Shown here piece after piece: positions 7,899 through 16,452 of a stretch of 33,713 nucleotides of DNA. How positions within the stretch are numbered: the first letter of the stretch is position 1; each line of letters begins with the position of its first letter. Below the pieces are notes generated by a model that was not told the DNA's origin, did not search any database, and worked only from the letters and a program-made list of their open reading frames with translations. The stretch comes from Bacteroidales bacterium. Its GTDB lineage: Bacteria; Bacteroidota; Bacteroidia; Bacteroidales; UBA12170. The stretch spans positions 1 to 33,713 of the forward strand of contig JAGGUP010000104.1 of NCBI GenBank assembly GCA_021158405.1. Direction: 5' to 3'. A program made the position numbers and the translations under genes.

Positions 7899-8264
7899 AT
7901 GAATGTCTTACTTTCGTTAAAACTTAATCGGGTGGAGATAACTATTAGGGATGCGCAAAAAACAGTAGATCAGTGGATTAATGATGTTGGGGTTCGCTAC
8001 TTTAATGAGCTGACGAATATGGTTATACTCACTGAAGAGGTAGGGGAAATGGCTCGTATTATTAGCCGCACTTATGGAGAACAGTCGTTTAAGGAGAGTG
8101 ACAAAAAAGGAAATTTGTCAGATGAAATGGCCGATGTACTTTTTGTGCTGATATGTTTAGCAAATCAAACAGGGGTGGATCTAACAGATGCCTTTAAAAA
8201 GAATATTGAAAAGAAAACAAATCGCGATAGCGAACGACATAAAAACAATACAAAACTGAAATAA
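7899..8264 (+). CDS. MazG-like nucleotide pyrophosphohydrolase
   Basis: This is a small all-alpha NTP pyrophosphohydrolase of the MazG-like class, which hydrolyses (d)NTPs to NMP and pyrophosphate, often clearing non-canonical nucleotides. The metal-binding motifs are LTEEVGE and DEMADVLF, giving the EExxE...ExxD signature, with one domain only. The ATG at 7899 gives 121 residues. A GTG at 7932 would give 110 residues starting VEITIRDAQ, which fits the usual family N-terminus better, so the true start may be 7932. It is followed 16 bases later by the outer-membrane protein gene. Confidence 0.85.
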   Translation: MNVLLSLKLNRVEITIRDAQKTVDQWINDVGVRYFNELTNMVILTEEVGEMARIISRTYGEQSFKESDKKGNLSDEMADVLFVLICLANQTGVDLTDAFKKNIEKKTNRDSERHKNNTKLK

Positions 8265-8280
8265 ATTTAAAACCTAAAAC

Positions 8281-9693
8281 ATGAAAAAAAATTCTAGCAT
8301 GCTAATTCTAGTGCTTTTTCTTGCATTTTCATTAAATGCGCTAGCACAGGAAGAAAAGAAAGAAAAAACCGAAGATGTTAAAACCGGATGGAACGTAGGT
8401 GCTTTGCCTGTTGTTTCTTTTGATAGTGATATGGGTTTTCAATATGGTGCCTTATCCAGTATTTATAATTATGGTGATGGAAGTCGTTATCCGGAGTATG
8501 ACCATATGTTTTATGTAGAAGCTTCAAAATTCACTAAAGGAAGTAGCATTTTCCGTTTTGCTTATGAAGGCGATCAACTAATAGAAGGCGTTCGAGTTAA
8601 CTTTGATTTAGGCTATTTACCAGATGATCTTTCTGCATTTTATGGATTTAATGGTTATGAATCTGTTTATAATGCCGGATGGGAAGATCAAGAAGATGCT
8701 GCTTATATGAGTAGGATGATTTACAAACATAAGCGCAATTTATTTCGTACAACCGCTGATTTTGTTGGTGATTTGGGTATAGGAAAATTACAATGGTCAG
8801 CCGGAATAGGATATTATAATTTTAGTATTGGATCTGTTGATATTGATAAATACAATGATGGAGTGGATGCGAATGATCCTGATTATTTGCCAAGTTTGAC
8901 AGATGTTCCGGGTTTATATGAAAATTATAAGGCTTGGGGATTGATTCCTGACGCTGATGCAGAAGGAGGAACCATGGTCACTTTAAAAGTAGGATTAACC
9001 TACGATTCAAGAGATAATCGTCCGAACCCAAATAGCGGAATTTGGACAGAAGCCGGGTTTTCTTATTCACCAGCATTTTTAGGCAGCGCCGAACAAGGGT
9101 TTGTGAAATTTTATATTACACACCGTCAGTATTTTACTGTTATAAAAAACCGTTTAACTTTTGCTTATCGGGTAGGATTCCAAAACACAATTGCCGGAGA
9201 AACACCTTGGTATGCACAAAACTTGATGGTTATTGCTGCCAATCGTTCTGCTTTTTCCGAAGGTTTAGGTGGAAGCAAGAGTATTCGTGGAGTATTGCGT
9301 AATCGTGTTGTTGGTGATGGATTTGCTTACGGTAATTTTGAAGCTCGTTTAAAAGCGGTTAAGTTTAAGTTTATCAATCAGAATTTTTATATTGGCATCA
9401 ATGGATTCCTTGATTTAGGTCAAGCTGTAACTTTAATTTCAATTGAAGATCAGGTAAATGCACAGAATTCATTAATTACACAGGATTTAACTGAGGTAAA
9501 CGATTTATATGGCACAAGCATAACATCTGCAAATTATTTCGACTTTGGCTCTGAAAGCTTGCATATTGGTTATGGAGCAGGTTTAAAAATCGTTATGAAT
9601 CAAAATTTCATTATCAGCGTGGATTATGGAATGGCTGCTGCTACAGAAGATGGAAGTTCAGGAATGTATATTGGATTGAATTACCTATTTTAA
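8281..9693 (+). CDS. Omp85/D15-type outer-membrane beta-barrel protein
   Basis: The protein has 470 residues with a clear signal peptide (hydrophobic to about residue 20, then ALAQEEK) and a final aromatic residue (GLNYLF), as in outer-membrane barrels. The C-terminal half carries Omp85-family features: LTYDSRDNRPNPNSG near 240 and GGSKSIRGVLRNRVVGDG near 325, equivalent to the VRGF/Y loop of BamA and TamA. No POTRA domains are seen before the barrel, so it is not BamA itself. It belongs to the short surface-antigen (D15-like) group, whose function is mostly unassigned. It is probably co-transcribed with the MazG-like gene and ends at a strong terminator. Confidence 0.85.
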   Translation: MKKNSSMLILVLFLAFSLNALAQEEKKEKTEDVKTGWNVGALPVVSFDSDMGFQYGALSSIYNYGDGSRYPEYDHMFYVEASKFTKGSSIFRFAYEGDQLIEGVRVNFDLGYLPDDLSAFYGFNGYESVYNAGWEDQEDAAYMSRMIYKHKRNLFRTTADFVGDLGIGKLQWSAGIGYYNFSIGSVDIDKYNDGVDANDPDYLPSLTDVPGLYENYKAWGLIPDADAEGGTMVTLKVGLTYDSRDNRPNPNSGIWTEAGFSYSPAFLGSAEQGFVKFYITHRQYFTVIKNRLTFAYRVGFQNTIAGETPWYAQNLMVIAANRSAFSEGLGGSKSIRGVLRNRVVGDGFAYGNFEARLKAVKFKFINQNFYIGINGFLDLGQAVTLISIEDQVNAQNSLITQDLTEVNDLYGTSITSANYFDFGSESLHIGYGAGLKIVMNQNFIISVDYGMAAATEDGSSGMYIGLNYLF

Positions 9694-9702
9694 GAAATGT
9701 TT

Positions 9703-9741
9703 AACCTGATAGGTTTTTAAAACCTGTCAGGTTTTTGGATT
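9703..9741 (+). terminator. Rho-independent terminator after the barrel gene
   Basis: A 14-bp stem with one G-T pair (9703-9716 with 9720-9733, arms AACCTGATAGGTTT and AAACCTGTCAGGTT) is followed by a T-rich run. It starts 10 bases after the plus-strand stop codon and faces truA, which converges on it. Confidence 0.85.
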
Positions 9742-9752
9742 TTTTTATAAAT

Positions 9753-10517
9753 CTAAAAGGAATAAATCCAATCCGGATATTCCAGTTTTACCAATGCCAA
9801 ACCATGCGCCGGTACAGACCATCCGGCATTGCTTCTATTTTTACTTTCTATAATTTGTTTAAATTCTTCTAAGTCAATTTTTCCGCTTCCTACTTCCAAA
9901 AGCGTTCCCACAATAGCCCGTACCATATTTCTTAAAAAACGATCGGCTTTGATGGTAAAAACCCAAACCTCGTTTTCATTTTTCCATTCAGCTTGCATAA
10001 TTTTGCAATTATTAGTTTTTACAAGGGTTCCTGTTTTAGAAAAGCTGGTAAAATCAATATAATTAAATAACAAATTAGCAGCTTGATTCATACGCTCAAA
10101 ATCGAGCCGAGGAAATGCTGAAAGGTATGTGGTTTCCTGATCGAAAGGAGATTTGTTTAGACGAAGACGATATTCATACGTTCTGCTTAAAGCTTCAAAA
10201 CGACTATGAGCATCTTTATTTACTTTAAAAATGCGAAAGATAGCAATCTCATTGTTCAAATAGCTGTTTAATTTGAAAGATAACCGGTCAGTATTTAATG
10301 GAACGGTATCGAAATCTAAGTCGAAATGAGCAAAAAATTGACGCGCATGAACACCCGTATCCGTTCTTCCGCATCCCACAATATCAACCTTCTGTCTAAG
10401 CAATATTTCCAGAGCATTTTGCAAAGTTTCCTGCACAGTAATTGCATTCGGCTGAATTTGCCAACCATGAAATTTTTTACCGTTATACGCCAATTCGATA
10501 AAATACCGACTTATCAT
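9753..10517 (-). CDS. truA: tRNA pseudouridine synthase A
   Basis: This 254-residue enzyme isomerises uridine to pseudouridine at positions 38-40 of tRNA anticodon arms. The catalytic motif GCGRTDTGVHA is at residues 48-58, with the nucleophile Asp53. The N-terminal RYFIELAYNGKKFHGWQ and the later DRFLRNMVRAIVGTLLEVG are the conserved TruA blocks. The length is usual. It has a well-matched promoter of its own (10537-10566) and is divergent from the M28 peptidase gene. Confidence 0.96.
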   Translation of the reverse strand: MISRYFIELAYNGKKFHGWQIQPNAITVQETLQNALEILLRQKVDIVGCGRTDTGVHARQFFAHFDLDFDTVPLNTDRLSFKLNSYLNNEIAIFRIFKVNKDAHSRFEALSRTYEYRLRLNKSPFDQETTYLSAFPRLDFERMNQAANLLFNYIDFTSFSKTGTLVKTNNCKIMQAEWKNENEVWVFTIKADRFLRNMVRAIVGTLLEVGSGKIDLEEFKQIIESKNRSNAGWSVPAHGLALVKLEYPDWIYSF

Positions 10518-10536
10518 AGGGATAATTTATTCTTGA

Positions 10537-10566
10537 CAAAAGTAGTCGCTTTTTTATCTCTGGCAA
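10537..10566 (-). promoter_or_regulatory. truA promoter (TTG-N19-TACTTTTG)
   Basis: On the minus strand a TTG (10566-10564) is followed after 19 bases by TACTTTTG (10544-10537), matching both halves of the Bacteroidota vegetative promoter consensus. The -7 box ends 19 bases before the truA ATG. Confidence 0.7.
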
Positions 10567-10685
10567 AACCTTGAAATAGTACTTGATCCGGATTTTAAAA
10601 AGTAAATTAAACATCCTTTGATTTTAATTTCAAGCCTTTTAATTGTCATTTTTTATGTAATTTCGTAATCTAAAAATTTAAAACT

Positions 10686-12455
10686 ATGTCAAAAAAATTT
10701 CTTTATATTCTGCTTGGTCTTTCGACCTTGTTTTTACTTGATTCCTGTCGTATAGAAAACCCCGAAATTACCACTCAGGAAATCAATGATCATATTCAAT
10801 ATCTTGCATCTGATGCTTTAAAAGGACGCTATCCGGGAACGGAAGAAAGCATGTTGGCAGCCAATTATATTAAAAATAATTTTGTTAAAGGTGGATTGGA
10901 AGCTATCGGTGAAAAAGGTTTTCAAAAATTCAAAGTTGTGACTGCAATAACTGCCGGAGATAATAATTCATTGCAGTTTGGTGAATATAATGGAGTTTTT
11001 AATGTCGATTATGCTCCTTTTTCATATACTAAAAATGCAAATTTGGAAGCTGAAGTCGTTTTTGTTGGTTATGGCTTTTCTATCGATACGGATAAAATAA
11101 AATGGGATGATTATGCCAATATTGATGTTGTAGGAAAATGGGTTCTAATTCTTATGGGAGATCCTGAAACAGATGATCCAGACAGCCCGTTTGCTCAATA
11201 CGCAGGTGAACGTGACAAGGTAATTACGGCCAAAGACAAAGGCGCTGCCGGTGTTTTGTTTGTAAATGGACCTGTATTTGACAAAGGCGATAAATTGATT
11301 GGTTTGAATTTTGATAAAACGCGTTCCAATGCTGGAATACCTGTTATTCATATAAAAAGAGATTTTGCTGATGCTTTCCTTGAAGGAAAAACTATTGAAG
11401 AACTCGAAAAACTAGCGAATGAGAAACGTGCTTCGGTTTCTTTTGCAAGTGAAAAATCTATAAATGCAACTACAGATGTGCAACAACAGAAGGTGGAGAC
11501 GGAAAATGTCTTGGCTTTTATTGAAGGAAATGAACTGAAAGACGAAATAATTGTTTTGGGAGCACACTGGGATCATCTAGGTATGGGCGGACCAAACTCG
11601 GGTTCTCGAATGCCAGATACAGTCGCTGTGCATTATGGTGCTGATGACAATGCTTCGGGAGTAGCCGGTATCCTTGAGGTGGCTGAAAAACTTGCTCAAC
11701 AAAAAGATTTAAAACGAAGTGTGTTAGTGATCGCTTTTGGTGCTGAAGAAATGGGACTTTTAGGGTCTGGCTATTTCACGAATAATCCATTATTCGAGCT
11801 TAAACAATTAAAAGCAATGGTAAATCTCGATATGATTGGTCGCTTAAAAGAAGATCATAGTATGATGATTAGTGGAACGGGCACTTCTGTGGAAGGAGAG
11901 ACTTTGTTGAAGAATTTAAATGCAGATTCTGCCTTTATAATGAGTATGCAACCCGAAGGTTTTGGGCCATCTGATCACGCTTCTTTTTATGCAAAAGATA
12001 TTCCTGTATTTTATTTGAGTTCAGGTGCTCATGACGATTATCATACTCCTTTTGATCAAGCCGACAGAATTAATTTGGAAGGCGCAAAATCAATTGCTGA
12101 TTATACCTATAATTTAATGCTGAATCTTATCAATAGAGAGGAAAATTTGACTTTTCAAGAAGCAGGGCCAAAACAAAGAGCAAGCGGAGGAAGAAGATAT
12201 AAGATTACTTTGGGTATTATGCCCAATTTTACATCGGCAGAAAACAATGGACTGGGTGTTGATGGCATTAGAAAAGGTGGCCCCGCAGAAGGTGCCGGAA
12301 TGAAAAAAGGCGATCGCATTGTGGCTATAAATGGACTGCCCGTGACCAATATTTACGAATATATGAGTCGGTTGAATAAGCTGGAAGCAGGAACAACAGT
12401 TACTGTGGATGTTATTCGTAATAATGAAAAAGTAGTTTTATTGGTTCATTTATAA
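10686..12455 (+). CDS. lipoprotein M28-family zinc aminopeptidase with PA and PDZ domains
   Basis: This 589-residue exported peptidase has a lipoprotein signal ending LLDSC, with Cys21 as the likely lipidated residue. A PA domain spans about 120-240. The M28 catalytic domain spans about 275-485, with zinc and catalytic residues visible in AHWDHLG (His294), YGADDNASG (Asp320), FGAEEMG (Glu354/355), NLDMIGR (Asp382) and DYHTPFD (His453). A PDZ domain fills about 505-589 (GGPAEGAGMKKGDRIVAINGL). It would trim peptides in the periplasm or at the cell surface. Homologues with this layout are common in Bacteroidota. It is monocistronic, and a MITE-like repeat starts 5 bases after the stop codon. 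Confidence 0.93.
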   Translation: MSKKFLYILLGLSTLFLLDSCRIENPEITTQEINDHIQYLASDALKGRYPGTEESMLAANYIKNNFVKGGLEAIGEKGFQKFKVVTAITAGDNNSLQFGEYNGVFNVDYAPFSYTKNANLEAEVVFVGYGFSIDTDKIKWDDYANIDVVGKWVLILMGDPETDDPDSPFAQYAGERDKVITAKDKGAAGVLFVNGPVFDKGDKLIGLNFDKTRSNAGIPVIHIKRDFADAFLEGKTIEELEKLANEKRASVSFASEKSINATTDVQQQKVETENVLAFIEGNELKDEIIVLGAHWDHLGMGGPNSGSRMPDTVAVHYGADDNASGVAGILEVAEKLAQQKDLKRSVLVIAFGAEEMGLLGSGYFTNNPLFELKQLKAMVNLDMIGRLKEDHSMMISGTGTSVEGETLLKNLNADSAFIMSMQPEGFGPSDHASFYAKDIPVFYLSSGAHDDYHTPFDQADRINLEGAKSIADYTYNLMLNLINREENLTFQEAGPKQRASGGRRYKITLGIMPNFTSAENNGLGVDGIRKGGPAEGAGMKKGDRIVAINGLPVTNIYEYMSRLNKLEAGTTVTVDVIRNNEKVVLLVHL

Positions 12456-12459
12456 AATT

Positions 12460-12590
12460 ATACCAATTTGAGATCAAAATTGCCGATATAAATTCTAAAT
12501 GTTTTTTTGTTTCACAAAGTTCAAATTTTTACTGAAGTGAAACGTAAAAAGATAATAAATTTGTCGGTAGTTTTGGTGTTAATTTGGTAT
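12460..12590. repeat. MITE-like repeat, copy 1
   Basis: This 131-bp non-coding element is nearly identical to 23296-23427. It begins ATACCAA and ends TTGGTAT, giving short terminal inverted repeats. If the element is taken as TACCAA...TTGGTA, a TTA triplet flanks it on both sides. Internally GTTTCAC and GTGAAAC can pair. It carries no ORF of note and lies between the convergent M28 peptidase and GME-fold-like genes. Confidence 0.8.
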
Positions 12591-12626
12591 TATGGAGGAC
12601 GAGTCGAAAACGGGATCTTGAAAAAA

Positions 12627-13319
12627 TCAATTTTCCAGAAAGAAGATCCCTCCTCCATCAAAAAAAGGACCCTCATAGAGTGTGATGAGTTCAATATTTT
12701 GTTTAGCAATAAGTGTTTTAAAGGCTTTTCCCCAAGGATGAAAATCGGGATTTCCAAGTACAAATAGTTTTCCTGAATAAAAACCCATAGCTCCACCAAT
12801 AAAACCATGCAACATACCGGGTAGAAGAATTTTATCAGGCGAAAAATAATGAACGTCTAAATTCCGGTTTTTTAAGGCTTTTTCAATGCCCTTATCGGAG
12901 GTAATAAAATTTTGCGAAGGAAGTGCCAGCAAGCTGCAACGCGTATAAGCCTGTGAGACATTAATAAATTCAAGCTGTTTGTTTTGTTCCAGAATGCAAA
13001 GGTCACTAAGCCCTTTTTTATGAAAAAGAAAATGTTCGGTAAGCACACAATTGTAAAAACTTGTATCGGGAAATTTGACTCCAATAGGATTTTCTCCAAG
13101 GATATAAGGAATGTTATTTTTTTTAAAAAGCGAGAAATAATACTCCGGTAAATTAGGAGCGCAGATTAAAGTATGAGGCGTTTGGCAAAGAAAAATATCC
13201 GGATGCCCTGATAGAGCTGCATAAGTAATGGTATTTGTTTCAAACTCAATAAGCTCACCAAATTGACTCAATTTTGTTTTGGCTTCCTTCGGGATGCGTT
13301 TGTCAATAACAATCAGCAT
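12627..13319 (-). CDS. uncharacterised protein, GME-fold-like (resembles DUF6873)
   Basis: This 230-residue protein has no signal peptide or membrane span. Its end, LYEGPFFDGGGIFFLE, with FVLGNPDFHPWG upstream, resembles the DUF6873 family, which is placed in the guanidino-group-modifying (amidinotransferase/arginine deiminase) fold. I make this link from memory of the motif, so it is moderate. No catalytic Cys in the usual C-terminal position is obvious, so enzymatic activity is unproven. Its start overlaps the end of the upstream radical SAM gene by 17 bases, which implies translational coupling and a shared function. Confidence 0.7.
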   Translation of the reverse strand: MLIVIDKRIPKEAKTKLSQFGELIEFETNTITYAALSGHPDIFLCQTPHTLICAPNLPEYYFSLFKKNNIPYILGENPIGVKFPDTSFYNCVLTEHFLFHKKGLSDLCILEQNKQLEFINVSQAYTRCSLLALPSQNFITSDKGIEKALKNRNLDVHYFSPDKILLPGMLHGFIGGAMGFYSGKLFVLGNPDFHPWGKAFKTLIAKQNIELITLYEGPFFDGGGIFFLEN

Positions 13320-14310
13320 AGAAAGAGTAATTGATCAATTTTTGGTCGGTCTTTATTTTTACGGCTTCAAATCTAGTTTCTAATAATTTCAAGTTCGAAC
13401 TTCCATATCCTATGGCGTGATTCAGTTCTTGTTGGGCTACATAAATAATTAACGATTTATCCCTTGTAAATTCAAGTTTTTCTAAAAAGCGATCTTTCCA
13501 TAGTTCACTCAAAACCAATTCCCTGAAAGATGGATGATAGGGCCCTGCAATCAATGATTTGCTGTCGGTAAGTTCCTCAGCAGGGTGTAGGCCAACGCGA
13601 ATAATATTTAAATTGGCATTTTGAAAGATTCGATAAATATCTTTGGTCCAAAGAACAGCTGTATCTAAACTCAAAGGCTCGTACTTGCCTTCTTCGTATT
13701 GTTTGGCAAGCTCAGTTCCTTTAATCACCAAAGTGGGATAAATACGTACATCATTGGGTTGTAACACCACAATTTGCCGGGCTGTTTCTAAGGATTTTTC
13801 TTGTGTATCACCAGGCAGGCCAAGCATAATTTGTAAACCTAAATTAAATCCGGCTTGCTTTATTAATTTAGAACTATCTATTACATCTTGAGCCGTATGC
13901 CCTCTTCCGGATTTAATCAGAACACCTTCATCCATCGACTGTGCACCCAATTCGATTGTTTTAACTGAAAATTCTTTTAATAAAGAAAGGACTTCAGGTG
14001 AAATATAATCGGGACGAGTAGATAAGCGAATAGATTGCACACTTTCACTATCTACGTACTTTTGTGCAATATGTAAAAACGCACGTTGCTCTGCAGGTGG
14101 AATTCCCGTAAAATTACCACCAAAAAAACCAATTTCAATATAGGCTTTTTCAGAAGGTAAAGTGTTTAAGTATTTTTGAATAATTTCATCAACTTCTTCT
14201 AAACTAGGAGATTTGATGGAGCCTGAAATTTTCCGTTGATCACAAAAAACACATTGAAAAGGACATGCCAATTCAGGAATAAAAATAGGTATGGTAAAGT
14301 GCTTTATCAT
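13303..14310 (-). CDS. radical SAM protein (Elp3/HemN-like)
   Basis: The protein has 335 residues. The 4Fe-4S cluster motif ACPFQCVFCDQ holds Cys16, Cys20 and Cys23 in the CxxxCxxC spacing that generates the 5'-deoxyadenosyl radical. Further conserved parts are RLSTRPDYISPEVL, VKTIELGAQSMD, LQIMLGLPGDT and RIYPTLVIKGTEL, a pattern close to the Elp3-like and HemN-like radical SAM branches. The C-terminal part (about 265-335) is shorter than a full acetyltransferase domain, so tRNA-modifying Elp3 activity is not implied. The substrate is unknown. The gene is coupled to the GME-fold-like gene through a 17-base overlap and is divergent from glmS. Confidence 0.88.
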   Translation of the reverse strand: MIKHFTIPIFIPELACPFQCVFCDQRKISGSIKSPSLEEVDEIIQKYLNTLPSEKAYIEIGFFGGNFTGIPPAEQRAFLHIAQKYVDSESVQSIRLSTRPDYISPEVLSLLKEFSVKTIELGAQSMDEGVLIKSGRGHTAQDVIDSSKLIKQAGFNLGLQIMLGLPGDTQEKSLETARQIVVLQPNDVRIYPTLVIKGTELAKQYEEGKYEPLSLDTAVLWTKDIYRIFQNANLNIIRVGLHPAEELTDSKSLIAGPYHPSFRELVLSELWKDRFLEKLEFTRDKSLIIYVAQQELNHAIGYGSSNLKLLETRFEAVKIKTDQKLINYSFYADCY

Positions 14311-14359
14311 AATAATTAGATGCGTTTAAATAGGAATTAGTGTTCGTCGCTGTTTTTTA

Positions 14360-14374
14360 ATACTTTAAAAGTAT
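14360..14374. promoter_or_regulatory. 15-bp palindrome between radical SAM gene and glmS
   Basis: ATACTTTAAAAGTAT is a perfect 7+1+7 inverted repeat in the 253-base divergent spacer. It could be an operator for either gene, but in AT-rich DNA this is weak evidence. Confidence 0.3.
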
Positions 14375-14448
14375 ATAAAATTTGGGAAATAAAAAATATT
14401 CAATTGCAAATATTTAATATATTTCTAGTGTAAATAAGATTATTGCTG

Positions 14449-14456
14449 TATTTTTG
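14449..14456 (+). promoter_or_regulatory. -7 box for glmS
   Basis: TATTTTTG matches TAnnTTTG and lies 107 bases ahead of the glmS ATG, which implies a leader of about 100 bases. No -33 TTG at normal spacing was seen. Confidence 0.45.
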
Positions 14457-14563
14457 GTACCGAAAATATCAGAAATAAAGTGAAACTAGGGATCTTAATT
14501 TTATCATTTTTATTTTATTACTGATATATTAACGCGAAAACTTTAGCACCTAAACATGTAGAT

Positions 14564-16402
14564 ATGTGTGGAATTGTTGGATACATTGGCCCAAAAGAGG
14601 CTTATCCCATTATAATAAAAGGATTAAAAAGATTAGAATACCGAGGATATGATAGCGCAGGAATAGCATTGTCTAACGGTGATTTGAGATTATATAAGAA
14701 AGCGGGTCGTGTAAGCGATTTGGAGGCCAGTGTTAAAGGACTCGATGTTAAGGGTACTATCGGGATTGGCCATACCCGTTGGGCCACTCATGGCGAGCCA
14801 AATAAGGTAAATGCACACCCTCATTATTCGCAGAACAGAACGTTGGCGATGATTCACAATGGAATCATAGAAAATTATGCTTCGCTTCGCGAAGAAATGC
14901 AAGTCCGTGGTCATAACTTTTTGAGTGAAACAGACTCGGAAGTGCTTATTCATCTGATTGAAGATGTTCAGCAATCAGAAAGCGTAGATTTAGTTGAAGC
15001 GGTGCGTATAGCGCTTAATCAGGTGATAGGTGCTTATGCGATTGTAATTTTAGCAAAAGGGGATAATGATACATTAATTGCCGCTAGAAAAGGAAGTCCC
15101 TTGGTCATTGGAATTGGAGAAGATGAGCATTTTATTGCTTCGGATGCAACTCCATTAATCGAATATACCAAAAATGTGGTTTATCTGAATGATGAAGAAA
15201 TTGCTATCATTCCGCGAAATGGAGATATGCGAATCATCACCATTGCAGATCAGGAAAAAACACCTTATATTCAAGAATTGGAAATGAATCTAACTGCCAT
15301 TGAAAAAGGTGGTTACGATCATTTTATGTTGAAGGAGATTTTCGAGCAGCCCCTTTCTATCCGCGACAGTATGCGTGGCCGATTAAGAATGGCTCAGGAG
15401 ACGATTGCTTTAGGAGGAATCTCAGAATATGAAGATAAAATGGCTGCTGCTAAACGAATTATTATGGTGGCTTGTGGAACCTCTTGGCATGCTGCTTTGG
15501 TAGGTGAATATTTGTTTGAAGATATTGCACGTATACCCGTTGAAGTTGAATACGGATCAGAATTTAGATACCGCAATCCGATTATCAATGAAGACGATGT
15601 GGTTATTGCAATTTCTCAATCGGGCGAAACAGCCGATACATTAGCAGCTATTCGCATGGCCAAATCAAAAGGAGCTACCATCATTGGAATTTGTAACGTG
15701 GTTGGATCGAGCATTGCTAGAGAAACAGATGCCGGCAGTTATACCCACGCCGGACCGGAAATTGGAGTTGCTTCAACAAAGGCTTTTACTGCTCAGGTTG
15801 CAGTACTCACTTTAATGGCATTACGATTAGCAAAAAAACGAGGCACTATCGAACGTACCCGTTTTCATCATCTGCTTTATGAACTCGAACAAATTCCTTT
15901 TAAAGTAGAAAAAACTCTGGACGTAAATGAAAAGGTGATGGAGATTGCTAAGCATTTTGTCAATACACGAAATTTCTTGTATTTAGGACGAGGATATAAT
16001 TTCCCCATAGCTTTAGAAGGGGCATTAAAACTCAAAGAAATTTCTTATATCCACGCTGAAGGATATCCGGCAGCCGAAATGAAACACGGCCCTATTGCTC
16101 TTATAGATGAAAACATGCCCGTTGTTGTAGTGGCTACAAATAAAGGTACTTACGAAAAAACAGTCAGTAATATTGAAGAAATACGCGCCAGAAAAGGGAT
16201 CATTATTGCTATTGTTACAAAGGGCGATACGGAAGTAAAACGCTTGGCAGATTATATTATCGAGATTCCCGAAACCGAAGAAATGTTAGTTCCTTTATTG
16301 GCTTCAATCCCTTTGCAATTATTGGCTTATCATATTGCTGTAGATAGAGGTTGCGCAGTGGATATGCCGCGTAATCTCGCTAAGAGCGTAACGGTAGAGT
16401 AG
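14564..16402 (+). CDS. glmS: glutamine-fructose-6-phosphate aminotransferase (isomerising)
   Basis: This 612-residue enzyme makes glucosamine-6-phosphate from fructose-6-phosphate and glutamine, the first step to UDP-GlcNAc for peptidoglycan and LPS. The N-terminal glutaminase starts MCGIVGYIGP, with Cys2 the nucleophile after Met removal, and includes GHTRWATHG. Two SIS sugar-isomerase domains follow, with ISQSGETADT and ALEGALKLKEISYIHAEG. The C-terminus [13 protein letters not shown] is the standard ending. The gene looks intact and full length. A second, decayed copy of its last part (about 100 bp) lies 1.4 kb downstream, after the ATPase gene, so this 3' end may have been replaced by recombination. 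Confidence 0.97.
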   Translation: MCGIVGYIGPKEAYPIIIKGLKRLEYRGYDSAGIALSNGDLRLYKKAGRVSDLEASVKGLDVKGTIGIGHTRWATHGEPNKVNAHPHYSQNRTLAMIHNGIIENYASLREEMQVRGHNFLSETDSEVLIHLIEDVQQSESVDLVEAVRIALNQVIGAYAIVILAKGDNDTLIAARKGSPLVIGIGEDEHFIASDATPLIEYTKNVVYLNDEEIAIIPRNGDMRIITIADQEKTPYIQELEMNLTAIEKGGYDHFMLKEIFEQPLSIRDSMRGRLRMAQETIALGGISEYEDKMAAAKRIIMVACGTSWHAALVGEYLFEDIARIPVEVEYGSEFRYRNPIINEDDVVIAISQSGETADTLAAIRMAKSKGATIIGICNVVGSSIARETDAGSYTHAGPEIGVASTKAFTAQVAVLTLMALRLAKKRGTIERTRFHHLLYELEQIPFKVEKTLDVNEKVMEIAKHFVNTRNFLYLGRGYNFPIALEGALKLKEISYIHAEGYPAAEMKHGPIALIDENMPVVVVATNKGTYEKTVSNIEEIRARKGIIIAIVTKGDTEVKRLADYIIEIPETEEMLVPLLASIPLQLLAYHIAVDRGCAVDMPRNLAKSVTVE

Positions 16403-16443
16403 AATTTTAAATTAGCCCTTAATTTTTTTCCGATTAGTGGTTT

Positions 16444-16452
16444 AGGCAACTA
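16444..16452. repeat. direct repeat AGGCAACTA, left copy
   Basis: AGGCAACTA occurs here and at 17753-17761, bracketing the DUF4143 ATPase gene. This copy contains the ATPase stop codon. It may be a target duplication or a chance match; nine bases is short. Confidence 0.3.

Noticed and set aside
14457-14563. Possible glmS ribozyme/riboswitch in the about 100-base glmS leader
   Set aside because: The known glmS ribozyme is a Firmicutes element with a conserved core. The leader here is AT-rich with no matching pseudoknot core that I could see.
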